NCBI GenBank assembly: GCA_005877775.1
Contig: VBOJ01000014.1
Coordinates: forward strand, 1-49,724
Direction: 5' to 3'
Length of the DNA stretch: 49,724 bases
Source of the DNA: Nitrospirota bacterium
GTDB taxonomy: Bacteria > Nitrospirota > Nitrospiria > Nitrospirales > Nitrospiraceae
Shown: piece after piece, positions 1 through 8,759 of the stretch
How the letters are laid out: the number at the start of each line of letters is the position of its first letter
Position numbering within the stretch: position 1 is the stretch's first letter
Notes under the pieces: model-generated
Told to the model about the DNA's origin: nothing
Seen by the model: only the letters and a program-made list of their open reading frames with translations
Databases searched by the model: none
Position numbers and translations under genes: made by a program

Positions 1-2
1 TG

Positions 3-434
3 TTGCAATCCGGCAAAGAAGTGGTCGCGGAAGCCCAGCCGGTCATCAATAAGCAGGGGCTGGGATTCAAAGGGTTTCTCCCCGCCGTGTATGCTCGCAA
101 GACGGGAGAAAAGTTCTATCAGAAAACCGGCATCAGGTTGAAGCTGACGGGAATCGACTACCGATTCCCTGGAAACAAGCCGGACGAGTTTGAGTCCGAG
201 GTCCTGAAGATGTTTGCTGACCCTCGGCACCCCAAAGGGCAGGAATATGCTAAGTCCACCATGGTGAACGGAAAACCGGTCCTCCGCCTGATGTCGCCTG
301 AATACGCAGCGGCGACTTGCCTCAAGTGCCATGGGGAGCCGAAGGGCGAACGGGATATTACGGGCGGAAGGAAGGAAGGCTGGAAAGAGGGCGACCTGGC
401 CGGAGCTATCAGCCTAGTGCTTCCGATCCAATGA
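3..434 (+). CDS. DUF3365 (Tll0287-like) heme-binding protein, 5' end cut by window
   Basis: Only the C-terminal part is present, because the reading frame runs into the left window edge; the TTG at position 3 is unlikely to be the real start. The visible part resembles the DUF3365/Tll0287-like sensor domain: a stretch around FPGNKPDEFE, the LRLMSPEYAA segment, and one c-type heme motif, CLKCH, near the C-terminus. Proteins with this domain are usually periplasmic or the sensory part of a receptor and bind one heme. A response regulator follows 62 bp downstream, so a role as a redox or gas sensor feeding the chemosensory cluster is plausible but inferred. The signal peptide or membrane segment, if any, lies outside the window. 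Confidence 0.75.
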   Translation: MQSGKEVVAEAQPVINKQGLGFKGFLPAVYARKTGEKFYQKTGIRLKLTGIDYRFPGNKPDEFESEVLKMFADPRHPKGQEYAKSTMVNGKPVLRLMSPEYAAATCLKCHGEPKGERDITGGRKEGWKEGDLAGAISLVLPIQ

Positions 435-496
435 CAACCAAGAGCTCAACATCGCAATTCGTCAGAACCTGATACTTTTTAGAGGAGGCGTGACCA

Positions 497-859
497 ATGA
501 GCAAGATCGTCCTCGTCGATGATTCATATTCGGAGTTGCAGATGATGGAAGGGTATTTGAAATCCGCCAGTTACACCGTGGTGTCGTATCCCAATGCTGA
601 TAAGTTAGAGGACAAGTTGTTGGTCGAGAAACCAGATTGCATCATTCTGGACGTCGTCATGCCAGGCCGGAACGGTTTTCAGGCCTGTCGAGACATCAAG
701 AACGACGAGCGTTTCAAGACCATTCCTATCGTACTCGTGACGTCAAAAGGCCAGGAGAGCGACAAATTCTGGGGACAGCAGCAGGGAGCCAGTGAGTATG
801 TGGTCAAGCCCTTCAAACCGGAAGCCCTGCTCGCCGCCGTAAAGCGCGCCATGCGCTAA
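497..859 (+). CDS. CheY/PilH-type single-domain response regulator
   Basis: A 120-residue stand-alone receiver domain. The acidic pair D8-D9, the phosphoacceptor D52 (ILDVVMP), the switch T82-S83 and the conserved K104 (VKPF) are all present, so it should be phosphorylated. No output domain follows, as in CheY and in the PilG/PilH regulators of type IV pili. A strong ribosome binding site (AGAGGAGG, 481-488) supports the ATG at 497. The CheW gene starts 4 bp after the stop, so the two are probably translated together. The likely phosphodonor is the hybrid CheA at 3410. Whether it drives pilus extension or retraction, or acts as a phosphate sink, cannot be told from sequence. Confidence 0.92.
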   Translation: MSKIVLVDDSYSELQMMEGYLKSASYTVVSYPNADKLEDKLLVEKPDCIILDVVMPGRNGFQACRDIKNDERFKTIPIVLVTSKGQESDKFWGQQQGASEYVVKPFKPEALLAAVKRAMR

Positions 860-863
860 CTCG

Positions 864-1391
864 ATGCCTGACTCACACGACATCGTGATAGCTGAAGCTA
901 AGGATCGTGCCGGAGCCTCTCTATTTCCGGTGATACCCTCTCCTGACCGGACGGAAGGTGCGACGGCGACACGCGTCTGCCTGATTAGCCTGTCGGGCGA
1001 GCTCTTTGCCATTGACTTGCGGCATATCCGGGAAGTGTTCGAGGTGGATTCAGTCACTCCCGTTCCGGGGATGCCGCGGGCCCTTGCCGGCGTGGTAAAC
1101 CTCAGGGGGATGGTCGTTCCACTTCTCGATCTGCGTGCGATGTTGGGGCTCTCCGTCACCGGACCTGTCCCTAAGTTCGGTGTGGTCATACAACATGGGT
1201 CACACCAGATGGGCGTGTTGGTGGACGAGGTGCCAGAAATCCGAACCGTCTACACTGATGAATTTCTTGCTGCTCCAGCGACCGGAGCCATTGAGAAACC
1301 CTTCGTCTCTTCCATTTTACGGGTCGAAGACCGCATGAGCGGCGTCGTGGAGGTCCCGACGCTGTTGGCATACGTGCAATCTGAAAGGTAA
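864..1391 (+). CDS. CheW-like coupling protein (PilI-like)
   Basis: A 175-residue protein with one CheW domain starting near residue 32 (CLISLSGELFAIDL, then VVNLRGMVVPLLDLR, a hallmark of the fold). The first 30 residues are an unrelated, probably flexible leader. CheW proteins bridge receptor tips and CheA in the cytoplasmic signalling array. It lies between the receiver and the receptor gene, the place PilI occupies in Pil-Chp operons. It has no good ribosome binding site of its own and sits 4 bp behind the preceding stop, consistent with translational coupling. Two further CheW-like proteins (6863 and 7434) are encoded in the same cluster. Confidence 0.9.
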   Translation: MPDSHDIVIAEAKDRAGASLFPVIPSPDRTEGATATRVCLISLSGELFAIDLRHIREVFEVDSVTPVPGMPRALAGVVNLRGMVVPLLDLRAMLGLSVTGPVPKFGVVIQHGSHQMGVLVDEVPEIRTVYTDEFLAAPATGAIEKPFVSSILRVEDRMSGVVEVPTLLAYVQSER

Positions 1392-1489
1392 CACTGCACA
1401 ACGAAGCGATGTTCGTCACAATCTGCTCGGTTTGGGCCGACGAAGCAGCTGCCCAGCTGGCGCACCGCGGTGTATGAAGGAGGAGAATC

Positions 1490-3361
1490 ATGTTCACGTG
1501 GGAATTTGTAGCTTGGTTTAGAAATCTCAAGACATTGACCAAGCTGATGCTCGGCTTCTCGGCCGTGGGAGTCATCATGGTCGCAGTCAGTATCATCGGT
1601 CTATTGGGACTCCAACAGCTTCGAGAGGAGCTCCGAACCGTGTATGAAGGTTCAACGCTCTCCTTGGCCAACGTCGGCGCCAGTAGCAGCAGCTTGGGTC
1701 TGTACCATGATGCCGTCCTGAATGCCGGCCGGAACACGCGCAAGTCTGATTTCGAAGAGGCGCTTAGGCCGCTGGCCGATTTCAAGAAGGACATCCTGGG
1801 ACCACTGGCGGCGTACGGCAGCACGCGGTTGCGTGTCTCTGCAAGCGGTCGTGACGAATCCAAAGATCTGCAGGCTCTGAATGACGCGCTCTCCTCCTAT
1901 TTCGCCTCAACGGACGGGGCCATCAGCGCATTCCAGGACAGCTATTCGTCGGCCCTTACGGAAGAGCAGCGCCAGATGATGAGAGACCTTGGTATTCTGG
2001 CGATCTCCGTCGAGGTTTCCACGAAATACAGCTCGGCTTCGACCAAGATCCGTGAGCTGCTGACCACGATTCGGGAGGTTGCGAAAGACCGGAACGACCG
2101 TGGGCAGGCCGAGGCTTCGTTCAGAACGCGCGTCGTGACCATCGGCGCGTTGGTGGCGATCATCCTCGGAGGAACCATCGGGTACTTGTTGGCGAGGTTC
2201 TTCTCGCGAGGCGTCATTCACATCGCCAAGGTCGCCGAGCAAGCGGCCGCCGGCAACCTGCAAGCCCGAGCCTCAATGCAGAGCGAGGACGAGCTGGGTC
2301 ATATGGCCACTGCGTTCAACCAAATGCTCGACCGAATTACAGCCCTCGTCCAAACGGAGGAAGAGCGAGACGTGATGCAGCGACGTCTCAAGGAGTTCCT
2401 GACCCTCGTCAGCGACGTAGGGAAGGGTGACCTGACGAAACGAGGAGAGGTGACGGCGGACATGTTCGGCAACCTGGCTGATGCGTTTAACCTGATGTTG
2501 GAGCGATTCGGCAAACTGATGCGGCAGACACGAGAAGCCGCCGAGCGTGTGAACCAGTCCGCTGCTTCGCTGCGAGAAAACTCCGGTCAAATGGCCGCGA
2601 CAGCCAAACACCAGGCGGACGAATCTACGCGGACGCTGAGCTCGGTCGAAAGCCTGGCGGTCTCCATGCGCAAAGTAGCCGAAACGGCAGGGGCCTCCTC
2701 CGAGAGCGCCAAACAGGTGTTGACCGCAACGGAGCGAGGCCGTGCCGCCGTGCAGGAAACGGTGCAGGACATGCAAGGCATCCGCGCCACGGTGCAACGC
2801 ATGTCAAAGCAGGTGAAGGGATTGGGTGATCGGTCCTTGGAAATTTCCCAGATCGTATCCACCATCCGAGAGATCGCCTCACAAACAAACCTGTTGGCGT
2901 TGAATGCCGCGATCGAGGCTGCCGGTGCAGGAGAAGCCGGGGCCAGGTTCGCGGTCGTCGCCGATCAGGTCAGGAAGCTGGCCGAAAGCTCGACCCAAGC
3001 CACGCGCGAAATCGCCGACCTAGTCAAGATGATCCAAACGGAAACCCAGGATGCGGTTGTCGCCATGGAACATGAGACCCAGGCCGTGGAAGCCGGATCC
3101 GCGTCGGCTCTTCGAACCGGCCAGGTGTTCGAAGAAATTTCTCAAATCGCCCAGCGGTCTGCGGGGCTCGCCCAGAGCATTGCGAACTCCGCCGCAGAAC
3201 AGACGGCCTCGACGGATAAAGTAGGGCGGGCGCTGAAAGACTTCGCCGGCGGCGCCGTCGCAACGCAAAAAGCCACGGACACCACCCGCGCGACGGTCGA
3301 AGAGATGGCGAAGCTGGCCCAGGGCCTGAACGCGTCGGTCGCCCAGTTCAAGGTGGCGTAG
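1490..3361 (+). CDS. methyl-accepting chemotaxis protein, PilJ-like
   Basis: A 623-residue transmembrane receptor. In order: cytoplasmic tail, first membrane helix about 22-42, mostly helical periplasmic region of about 170 residues, second membrane helix about 215-236, a HAMP domain (237-288), a second HAMP-like segment (about 290-345), and the MCP signalling hairpin. The hairpin tip is recognisable ([21 protein letters not shown]), but the Arg usual in AARAGE is Gly, GRGF is changed to GARF, and VADEVR reads VADQVR. Tip changes occur in receptors that partner with dedicated CheA/CheW sets. A strong ribosome binding site (AAGGAGGAG at 1477-1485) supports this start. The ligand is unknown; the hybrid CheA downstream is the expected partner. 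Confidence 0.93.
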   Translation: MFTWEFVAWFRNLKTLTKLMLGFSAVGVIMVAVSIIGLLGLQQLREELRTVYEGSTLSLANVGASSSSLGLYHDAVLNAGRNTRKSDFEEALRPLADFKKDILGPLAAYGSTRLRVSASGRDESKDLQALNDALSSYFASTDGAISAFQDSYSSALTEEQRQMMRDLGILAISVEVSTKYSSASTKIRELLTTIREVAKDRNDRGQAEASFRTRVVTIGALVAIILGGTIGYLLARFFSRGVIHIAKVAEQAAAGNLQARASMQSEDELGHMATAFNQMLDRITALVQTEEERDVMQRRLKEFLTLVSDVGKGDLTKRGEVTADMFGNLADAFNLMLERFGKLMRQTREAAERVNQSAASLRENSGQMAATAKHQADESTRTLSSVESLAVSMRKVAETAGASSESAKQVLTATERGRAAVQETVQDMQGIRATVQRMSKQVKGLGDRSLEISQIVSTIREIASQTNLLALNAAIEAAGAGEAGARFAVVADQVRKLAESSTQATREIADLVKMIQTETQDAVVAMEHETQAVEAGSASALRTGQVFEEISQIAQRSAGLAQSIANSAAEQTASTDKVGRALKDFAGGAVATQKATDTTRATVEEMAKLAQGLNASVAQFKVA

Positions 3362-3409
3362 CCGCGTCGATGCCTGCGGTCTCGTGTGGTGGATCACGAA
3401 AGGGGCGAG

Positions 3410-6400
3410 ATGGACGCAGAATTTGACCGAGCGGCCCTGGTCAGTATCTTTGTCGCGGAGGCGACCGACGGCCTAACGAAATTGTGGACTGCGTTGCATC
3501 CGGCAGACGCGCCAATCCCCACTCAGCAGGCCATCCAACCCCACTATGTCATCGCCCACACGATCAAGGGGATCGCCGCAATGTACGACTTTATGGGAGT
3601 GGTGAGTCTTGCCGACGCCCTTGAACCCGTGCTCGAACAGGCGACAAGAGCCTCAACGACCGAGTGGCCAGACGTGGTGGCCATGCTGCGCGACACGGTG
3701 GGGACTTTGCGGGCGCAGATTGAAGCCATTGGACGCCGGGGGTCGGAAGACCAACCGGCGATTGAGGCGTGGAAGACCCAATACTCCCGCACGAACCCGG
3801 CATCTCCGACATGTGCTGCAGACAGTCCGCCGGACGAGTTTCTGTCCGCCAATTATCTGAACCCTGATCTAGATCCGGAAGTCATCTCCTACTTTGCGCC
3901 CGAGGCCCAGGAATATGTGGACACCATTGAGGCGTCCCTGCTCCGCTTGGAGAAGAATCCGCAAGACCCGAACACCATCCAGCAACTCTTCGGGACCGCT
4001 CACACCCTCAAAGGGGCGGCCTACACGGTCGGCTTCAAAGCCATCGGCGACCTCACCCATCACGTCGAAGACTACATGGGCGTGATCCGGGCCGGCCGCA
4101 TGCAGGTGACGCCGGAGCTCATTGATGTGATCTTCCGGTCCATCGACGTGATTCGGCAGTTGATGCGGCGCGACGCACGCGCCCTGGGCAAGCTCGGACG
4201 AGAATTTTCCGCGGTGATGCAAGGGCTCAGAGGGATCACGCTGACTGCAGCCGTCCCGGTGCATCCCGCGTCGGCGCCGGTCACGCCTCCGATGGAGTCG
4301 CTTGAAGACAGCTATCTGTATCCGGACTTGGATCCCGAGGTCTTCTCCTACTTTGCGCCCGAGGCCCAGGAATATGTGGACACCATTGAGGCGTCCCTGC
4401 TCCGCTTGGAGAAGAATCCGCAAGACCCGAACACCATCCAGCAGCTCTTCCGGACCGCTCACACCCTCAAAGGGGCGGCCTACACGGTCGGCTTCAAAGC
4501 CATCGGCGACCTCACCCATCACGTCGAAGACTACATGGGCGTGATCCGGGCCGGCCATATACAAATGATGCCGGGGATGATGGATCTCTTCCTCCGCGCC
4601 GTTGATGTGGTCCGGCAGTTGATGCGGCGAGACCGGAGCACTCTGGACAAGATCCGCCACGAGTTTTCAGTCGTGAGGCAAGCGCTCCGGGAGATGAGCG
4701 GGACTCTGATGAGTACGGTGAGTGCCGCGCCTGAGAAAAAGGCGGCCATCGCGCCGATCCGGATCGAACCAGCCGATCATCAGATGGTCGAGCCGCAGCA
4801 AGCCTCCGCCTCCCAGAGTGCGGAGGAGGAAGCGGGCCGGCGTCAAGAGGCTGACCGACAGCAGGGCACCGAGCCAAGACCAGTGGGAGAGGGAGCGGTC
4901 ATTCGAGTCAGTCGAGACCGCCTGGAGCGGCTGCTCAACTTGGTCGGAGAGTTGGTGATCGGCCGTGGTCGGTTGGAGCAACGGCTGATGGTGCTGGAGC
5001 AGCTATCGCACCAAGTGCAGGTCTATAAGAACCGGCTGCAAGAATCAGTCAGAACCTTTGAAGAACAACATGCCTTCACCCTCCCGCCCGCCTCGCCGAA
5101 TATGGGCGAGGCCAGCGGTCCCGGGTTCTCCGGTCTGACCGATTTCAGCAGCCTGGAGTTCGACAAATACGACGACTTCAATGTGTTTGCCCGACGGACT
5201 GCCGAAGTCTCGTCCGACATCAACGAAGCCATGTTGCAACTGAGCAACTCGATCAAGAGAGCTCGTGAAGACATGGATCAGGTCCAACGGCTCACTCTGG
5301 GCATGCGAGACGAGATTGCCCGCGCGCGCATGGTCCCGATTGGGACGCCGTTTACCCGCTTCCGCCGGGCCGTTCGTGAGATGGCGCGGACGACTGGAAA
5401 GGATGTTACCCTGATCACATCAGGCGAACAGACTGAAGTCGATACCGGTGTCGTGGAACGGTTGGTTGACCCCCTCATCCATCTCGTCCGCAACGCTGTG
5501 TATCATGGCATTGAGCCCTCAGCCGTGCGCGTCGCCCAGGGCAAGCCTCCGGTCGGCTCTGTCTATATCCACGCCGCTCATCGGGGGAACGCGGTAGTGA
5601 TTGAAGTCGAGGATGACGGGAGAGGTCTCGACCTCGAGAAGATCAAGGCCAAGGCTATCCAGCTGGGGCTTCTTCGCCAGCCGGCGGCGTCCACCTTGTC
5701 CGATTCGGAGGCGGCCAAACTCATCTTCCTGCCGGGGATCTCGACAGCCGAGCAGATTGGAGACCAAGCCGGACGTGGCATGGGCATGGATGTGGTCAAA
5801 CGCGTCATCGAGGGTATGAATGGACAGATTGACATCGAAAGCGTCCGTGGAGTCGGCACGAACTTCACGCTGACCCTCCCGGTCACGCTCTTGATCTCAA
5901 TGGCGCTGCTGGTTCGTGTTGGAAACGAACGGTATGCGTTTCCCCTTCCCAGCACGCGTGAGGTGGTCTTGCCCCCGCCCGGCGCTCTCCAGGATCTGGG
6001 GGGACGCTCGGTTCTACAAATCGGGGAGGAGGCGATCGAGGTTCGCTCACTGGCCCACCTGTTGGAGATTGAGGCATCAGTGCCCTCAGGCCCCACCCCT
6101 GTCGTCATCGTTCGCGCCTCGAGTGGCACCCTCGGGCTTGCCGTGGATGAGCTACTTGGCCGGCAAGAAATCGTAATCAAATCCCTCGGGTCCTTGAAAC
6201 CCTTTCAGAAGTCGTTCTTTGCCGGCGCGACCATTGATCCAGAGGGCCGGGTGGTGTTGGTGATTGACGTCGGACGCTTACTCGCTGGGAGGCTGAGTCA
6301 GGGAGCCCTGGCCACGGAACGTACGCCCTTGCTAACCGCGGAACCTCATGCCCCGACGGACAACAGCGGGCTCGAGATCGCGGACCATATCACTCGCATT

Positions 6401-6772
6401 CTGCTGATTGATGACTCACTGAGCGTTCGGAAGTTTGTGGGCCGTATGTTGGAAGGGGGCGGCTACGCGGTCGATACGGCGGTGGATGGGGAGGACGGAC
6501 TCCTGAAAGCTTCAGCCGTTTCCTACCAGTTGATCATTACCGATTTGGAAATGCCGAAAGTGAACGGCTATGAGGTGATCCAGGCGCTGCGGAATCGGCC
6601 GCAAACTCAAGCCACGCCGATTCTCGTCATGACCACACGGACCGCCGACAAACACCGGCAAATGGCGCTCAGTCTAGGCGCCACCGGCTATATTGCCAAG
6701 CCCGTGAATGAGCGCGCCCTGATCCAGGAAATCGGGCGGTGGATCGGCCAGGCAACGAGCGCAAGATCCTAA
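3410..6772 (+). CDS. ChpA-like hybrid CheA histidine kinase with three HPt domains
   Basis: A 1120-residue hybrid kinase if the ATG at 3410 is used; it follows an AAAGGGG element, whereas a GTG at 3386 would add 8 residues without one. Domains: HPt1 about 1-100 (AHTIKG), HPt2 about 157-275 and HPt3 about 310-425 (both AHTLKGAAYTVGF), a dimerisation region near 497-640, the ATPase with N box HLVRNAVYHGIEP near 690 and glycine-rich DDGRG and GRGMG motifs, a CheW-like domain near 827-965 and a C-terminal receiver from about 995 (IDDS, TDLEMP, TTR, KPVN). The kinase should autophosphorylate and pass phosphate to its own receiver and to the separate receivers here. Pseudomonas ChpA has the same plan with more HPt modules. 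HPt2 and HPt3 are almost identical in DNA. Confidence 0.95.
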   Translation: MDAEFDRAALVSIFVAEATDGLTKLWTALHPADAPIPTQQAIQPHYVIAHTIKGIAAMYDFMGVVSLADALEPVLEQATRASTTEWPDVVAMLRDTVGTLRAQIEAIGRRGSEDQPAIEAWKTQYSRTNPASPTCAADSPPDEFLSANYLNPDLDPEVISYFAPEAQEYVDTIEASLLRLEKNPQDPNTIQQLFGTAHTLKGAAYTVGFKAIGDLTHHVEDYMGVIRAGRMQVTPELIDVIFRSIDVIRQLMRRDARALGKLGREFSAVMQGLRGITLTAAVPVHPASAPVTPPMESLEDSYLYPDLDPEVFSYFAPEAQEYVDTIEASLLRLEKNPQDPNTIQQLFRTAHTLKGAAYTVGFKAIGDLTHHVEDYMGVIRAGHIQMMPGMMDLFLRAVDVVRQLMRRDRSTLDKIRHEFSVVRQALREMSGTLMSTVSAAPEKKAAIAPIRIEPADHQMVEPQQASASQSAEEEAGRRQEADRQQGTEPRPVGEGAVIRVSRDRLERLLNLVGELVIGRGRLEQRLMVLEQLSHQVQVYKNRLQESVRTFEEQHAFTLPPASPNMGEASGPGFSGLTDFSSLEFDKYDDFNVFARRTAEVSSDINEAMLQLSNSIKRAREDMDQVQRLTLGMRDEIARARMVPIGTPFTRFRRAVREMARTTGKDVTLITSGEQTEVDTGVVERLVDPLIHLVRNAVYHGIEPSAVRVAQGKPPVGSVYIHAAHRGNAVVIEVEDDGRGLDLEKIKAKAIQLGLLRQPAASTLSDSEAAKLIFLPGISTAEQIGDQAGRGMGMDVVKRVIEGMNGQIDIESVRGVGTNFTLTLPVTLLISMALLVRVGNERYAFPLPSTREVVLPPPGALQDLGGRSVLQIGEEAIEVRSLAHLLEIEASVPSGPTPVVIVRASSGTLGLAVDELLGRQEIVIKSLGSLKPFQKSFFAGATIDPEGRVVLVIDVGRLLAGRLSQGALATERTPLLTAEPHAPTDNSGLEIADHITRILLIDDSLSVRKFVGRMLEGGGYAVDTAVDGEDGLLKASAVSYQLIITDLEMPKVNGYEVIQALRNRPQTQATPILVMTTRTADKHRQMALSLGATGYIAKPVNERALIQEIGRWIGQATSARS
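3885..4097 (+). repeat. HPt-domain internal duplication, copy 1 (partner 4344-4556)
   Basis: This 213-bp stretch recurs 459 bp downstream inside the same gene with only two base differences that I can find (CAA/CAG and GGG/CGG). It encodes the phospho-accepting core of HPt2. The flanking parts of the two domains differ much more, so the core was either duplicated recently or kept alike by gene conversion. Confidence 0.9.
4344..4556 (+). repeat. HPt-domain internal duplication, copy 2
   Basis: Second copy of the 213-bp HPt core, encoding the phosphotransfer centre of HPt3. It is in frame with copy 1, the offset being 459 bp or 153 codons. Identity drops abruptly on both sides. Confidence 0.9.
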
Positions 6773-6862
6773 CTCCCTTTCGCGGTTTTCACGAAGGGTG
6801 GCCAGTCGGTCGAGGCCAATGCCGTGGTCGCGTTCGGTCTGTATTGATGGAGATGACCCGAG

Positions 6863-7465
6863 ATGAGCCCTCTTGGCAGGACAGAGACAAGGGTCCGCGC
6901 GTCCAGTACGACGCGCTTCTTGGTCGTGATGTGCGCGGAGACGTGCTTTGCGCTTCCTGCGGATATCGTCCGCGGTCTCATGACTTTTGAAGAAGCGGGC
7001 CCCGCAGAAGCCGTGACCATGCTGGAAGTGACCTATCCCTTGAGAGACCTGGCTGCCCACTTCGGCTTGCCGCCGGTCTCGTCTGCACCAGAATCGCGAA
7101 TCATCCTGTGCACCATGGGCAATTTTCACAAAGGGTTTCGTGTCAGCCAGATGCTGGGGCTCGCCGATGTGGACAACGAGCGGATTCGCCCCCTTCCGCC
7201 ACATTTCGGTGGTCCCGAGCGCAAGTGGTTCGGCGGACTTTTCTTGTTTCAAGAGACAGTGGCGTTGATGGTACACCCCGGCTGGCTATTCGGTGAAGAG
7301 AGGGGCCCTGCTCAACGGCCCCGATTGACCGCAACCCCAGTGACGGCCCTCGCATCGGGTCACGCTGCTGTGGTGGGGAACGGAACGCCCTCTCATCCAC
7401 CAGTCGAAATCGTGAAATTGGAGGAAGCCCCCGATGCTGAGGACACGCCGTGGGCTCAATTCTAA
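6863..7465 (+). CDS. CheW-domain protein, divergent
   Basis: A 200-residue protein with a recognisable but diverged CheW-like fold: beta-strand segments TRFLVVMCAETCFALPADIVRGLM (about 17-40) and YPLRDLAAHFGL (about 58-69), followed by a region rich in Pro and Gly. It ends with about 60 residues of low-complexity linker. The ATG at 6863 follows GGAG about 10 bases upstream. The next gene starts inside its last codons, a 32-bp overlap, so the two CheW-like proteins are probably made together. It may be an extra coupling protein for the same CheA or receptor; this is inferred from fold and position. The family is certain only at the level of CheW-like. Confidence 0.7.
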   Translation: MSPLGRTETRVRASSTTRFLVVMCAETCFALPADIVRGLMTFEEAGPAEAVTMLEVTYPLRDLAAHFGLPPVSSAPESRIILCTMGNFHKGFRVSQMLGLADVDNERIRPLPPHFGGPERKWFGGLFLFQETVALMVHPGWLFGEERGPAQRPRLTATPVTALASGHAAVVGNGTPSHPPVEIVKLEEAPDAEDTPWAQF

Positions 7466-7862
7466 GACTACGAGCACCTGCACGCTGATGGTGTTTTCAG
7501 TAGGCGGGCAGCGTATTGCCGCGAGGACTGAGGAAGTGGGTGGCGTCTGGCCCTGGACCCACACGATGCCGGTTCCAAGCGGGACGGCATTCGTGAACGC
7601 GCTCTTGCGACGTGGCGAGGACGTCTTACCGGTGTTCGATCTCGCGGCTAGATTGAATGTCCAGGTCAGAGGCGCCACTCCCTTGTGTCTGATCGCCAAA
7701 CGCAAGGACGGCGATATGGCCATCCGTATCGACGAGGAGATCCCGACGCTGCACGTCGTTGAACAGGCTGCGATCCACCGAACCACCGGCACACACGCTG
7801 AAGCAGTGGATACCTGTCTGATCGGGACAGATGAGGTACCGATCTATTCATTTCGAGGGTAG
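7434..7862 (+). CDS. CheW-domain protein, short and divergent
   Basis: A 142-residue protein starting within the end of the preceding gene in another frame; GGAGG lies 9 bases before its ATG. It shows a compact CheW-like pattern: TLMVFSVGGQRIAARTEEVG near the N-terminus, then VNALLRRGEDVLPVFDLAARLNV, which matches the CheW strand pair normally reading VVNLRG..VPVIDL. The C-terminal half is reduced compared with the 175-residue CheW at 864. It is probably a cytoplasmic adaptor in the same signalling array. Identity as CheW-like is fairly good; its distinct role is unknown. Confidence 0.68.
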   Translation: MLRTRRGLNSKTTSTCTLMVFSVGGQRIAARTEEVGGVWPWTHTMPVPSGTAFVNALLRRGEDVLPVFDLAARLNVQVRGATPLCLIAKRKDGDMAIRIDEEIPTLHVVEQAAIHRTTGTHAEAVDTCLIGTDEVPIYSFRG

Positions 7863-7863
7863 G

Positions 7864-8700
7864 AGAGGCGCCCATCCCCCCACCGAGCGGATACTTGACG
7901 GTGAAGGAGGGAGGGAAAGCTCATGCCGAAGATTCTAGTGGCGGACGATAGCATCACGGTCAGAAAGGTGGCGGAGCGCCTTCTGACTGAAGCCGGATTG
8001 GATGTCGCACTGGCAGCAAGCGCTGATGAAGCCATCGCCCTGCTCGCCAATGAGCGCCCTGACCTCATTGTGTCGGACGTCATCATGCCGGACAAAAGCG
8101 GCTACGAGGTCTGCTCCTTCGTCCGTGCCCAAGAGTCCTTGTCAAACACGCCGGTTCTTTTGATCTCTGGCATCGTGAATGAGGAGGTCACTCGGCAGGC
8201 GGAGTCCTGCCGCGCCGATGGCGTCCTCAAGAAGCCGTTTCAAGGCTCCTCGCTCAAAGACATGGTCCTCCAGCTCCTTGCCAAACGGGAGCAACGGGCA
8301 GTTCCCAAGCCAGCGGCGGCATCAACCGGCTCTCCTGCCGCACCGGCGCCTGAGGGCGCGAAGGCCTTTCGCGTCACGGAGGAGCAGTTACAAGTGTTCC
8401 GTCAGGCCGTCTCCCGCATGACAGAATTAGAAGAGCTGTTGGCGGCCGAACGCGAGAAGTCCGCTCAACTGGCCCAACGATGCACAAAGACAGAGGAGCA
8501 GTTCCAAGCTTCCCGGCAGGCTGTCTCCCGTATGACAGAATTAGAAGAGCTGCTGACAGCCGAACGAAAGCGGTCCGCTGAACTGGCCCAACGATGTACA
8601 GACTTGGAGCACCTGGCCGCCCGGGTGAAAGAAGCCGAAGCGGCGCTCGATTGCGAGCGAGAATCCTCGGCCCAATTGGTCGACTGGCTGGCGGAATGGG
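7864..8700 (+). repeat. tandem duplication unit, copy A (837 bp; copy B starts at 8701)
   Basis: The sequence from AGAGGCGCC at 7864 recurs at 8701 at a constant offset of 837 bp through leader, ribosome binding site, receiver and linker. Copy B then gains a 114-bp unit. At the junction the coiled-coil codons of copy A (ending GGGAGA) run directly into the leader of copy B (starting AGAGGCGCC). The short shared GGAGA suggests recombination at microhomology. Confidence 0.88.
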
Positions 8701-8735
8701 AGAGGCGCCGATCCACGCACCGAACGAATACTTGA
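7923..8735 (+). CDS. response regulator with C-terminal coiled coil (duplicate A)
   Basis: A 270-residue protein with an N-terminal receiver (D8-D9, phosphoacceptor D52 in VSDVIMP, S82, K104), a Pro/Ala linker near 127-150, and a long charged helix from about 152. The helix contains two 38-residue units starting TEEQ and ending AQRCT. The last 12 or so residues (RRRSTHRTNT region) are not helical: they are read through DNA matching the upstream leader of this gene, so this copy was truncated when the gene was duplicated in tandem. A strong ribosome binding site (AAGGAGGGAGGG) precedes the ATG. The output is unknown; a coiled coil suggests oligomerisation or docking to a cell-pole or pilus component. 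Confidence 0.88.
   Translation: MPKILVADDSITVRKVAERLLTEAGLDVALAASADEAIALLANERPDLIVSDVIMPDKSGYEVCSFVRAQESLSNTPVLLISGIVNEEVTRQAESCRADGVLKKPFQGSSLKDMVLQLLAKREQRAVPKPAAASTGSPAAPAPEGAKAFRVTEEQLQVFRQAVSRMTELEELLAAEREKSAQLAQRCTKTEEQFQASRQAVSRMTELEELLTAERKRSAELAQRCTDLEHLAARVKEAEAALDCERESSAQLVDWLAEWERRRSTHRTNT
8376..8603 (+). repeat. two 114-bp coiled-coil units in duplicate A
   Basis: Two direct in-frame repeats at 8376-8489 and 8490-8603, each coding a 38-residue unit. The first begins TEEQLQVFRQ and the second TEEQFQASRQ. They form the charged coiled coil behind the receiver. Confidence 0.88.
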
Positions 8736-8759
8736 CGGTGAAGGAGGGAGGGAAAGCTC

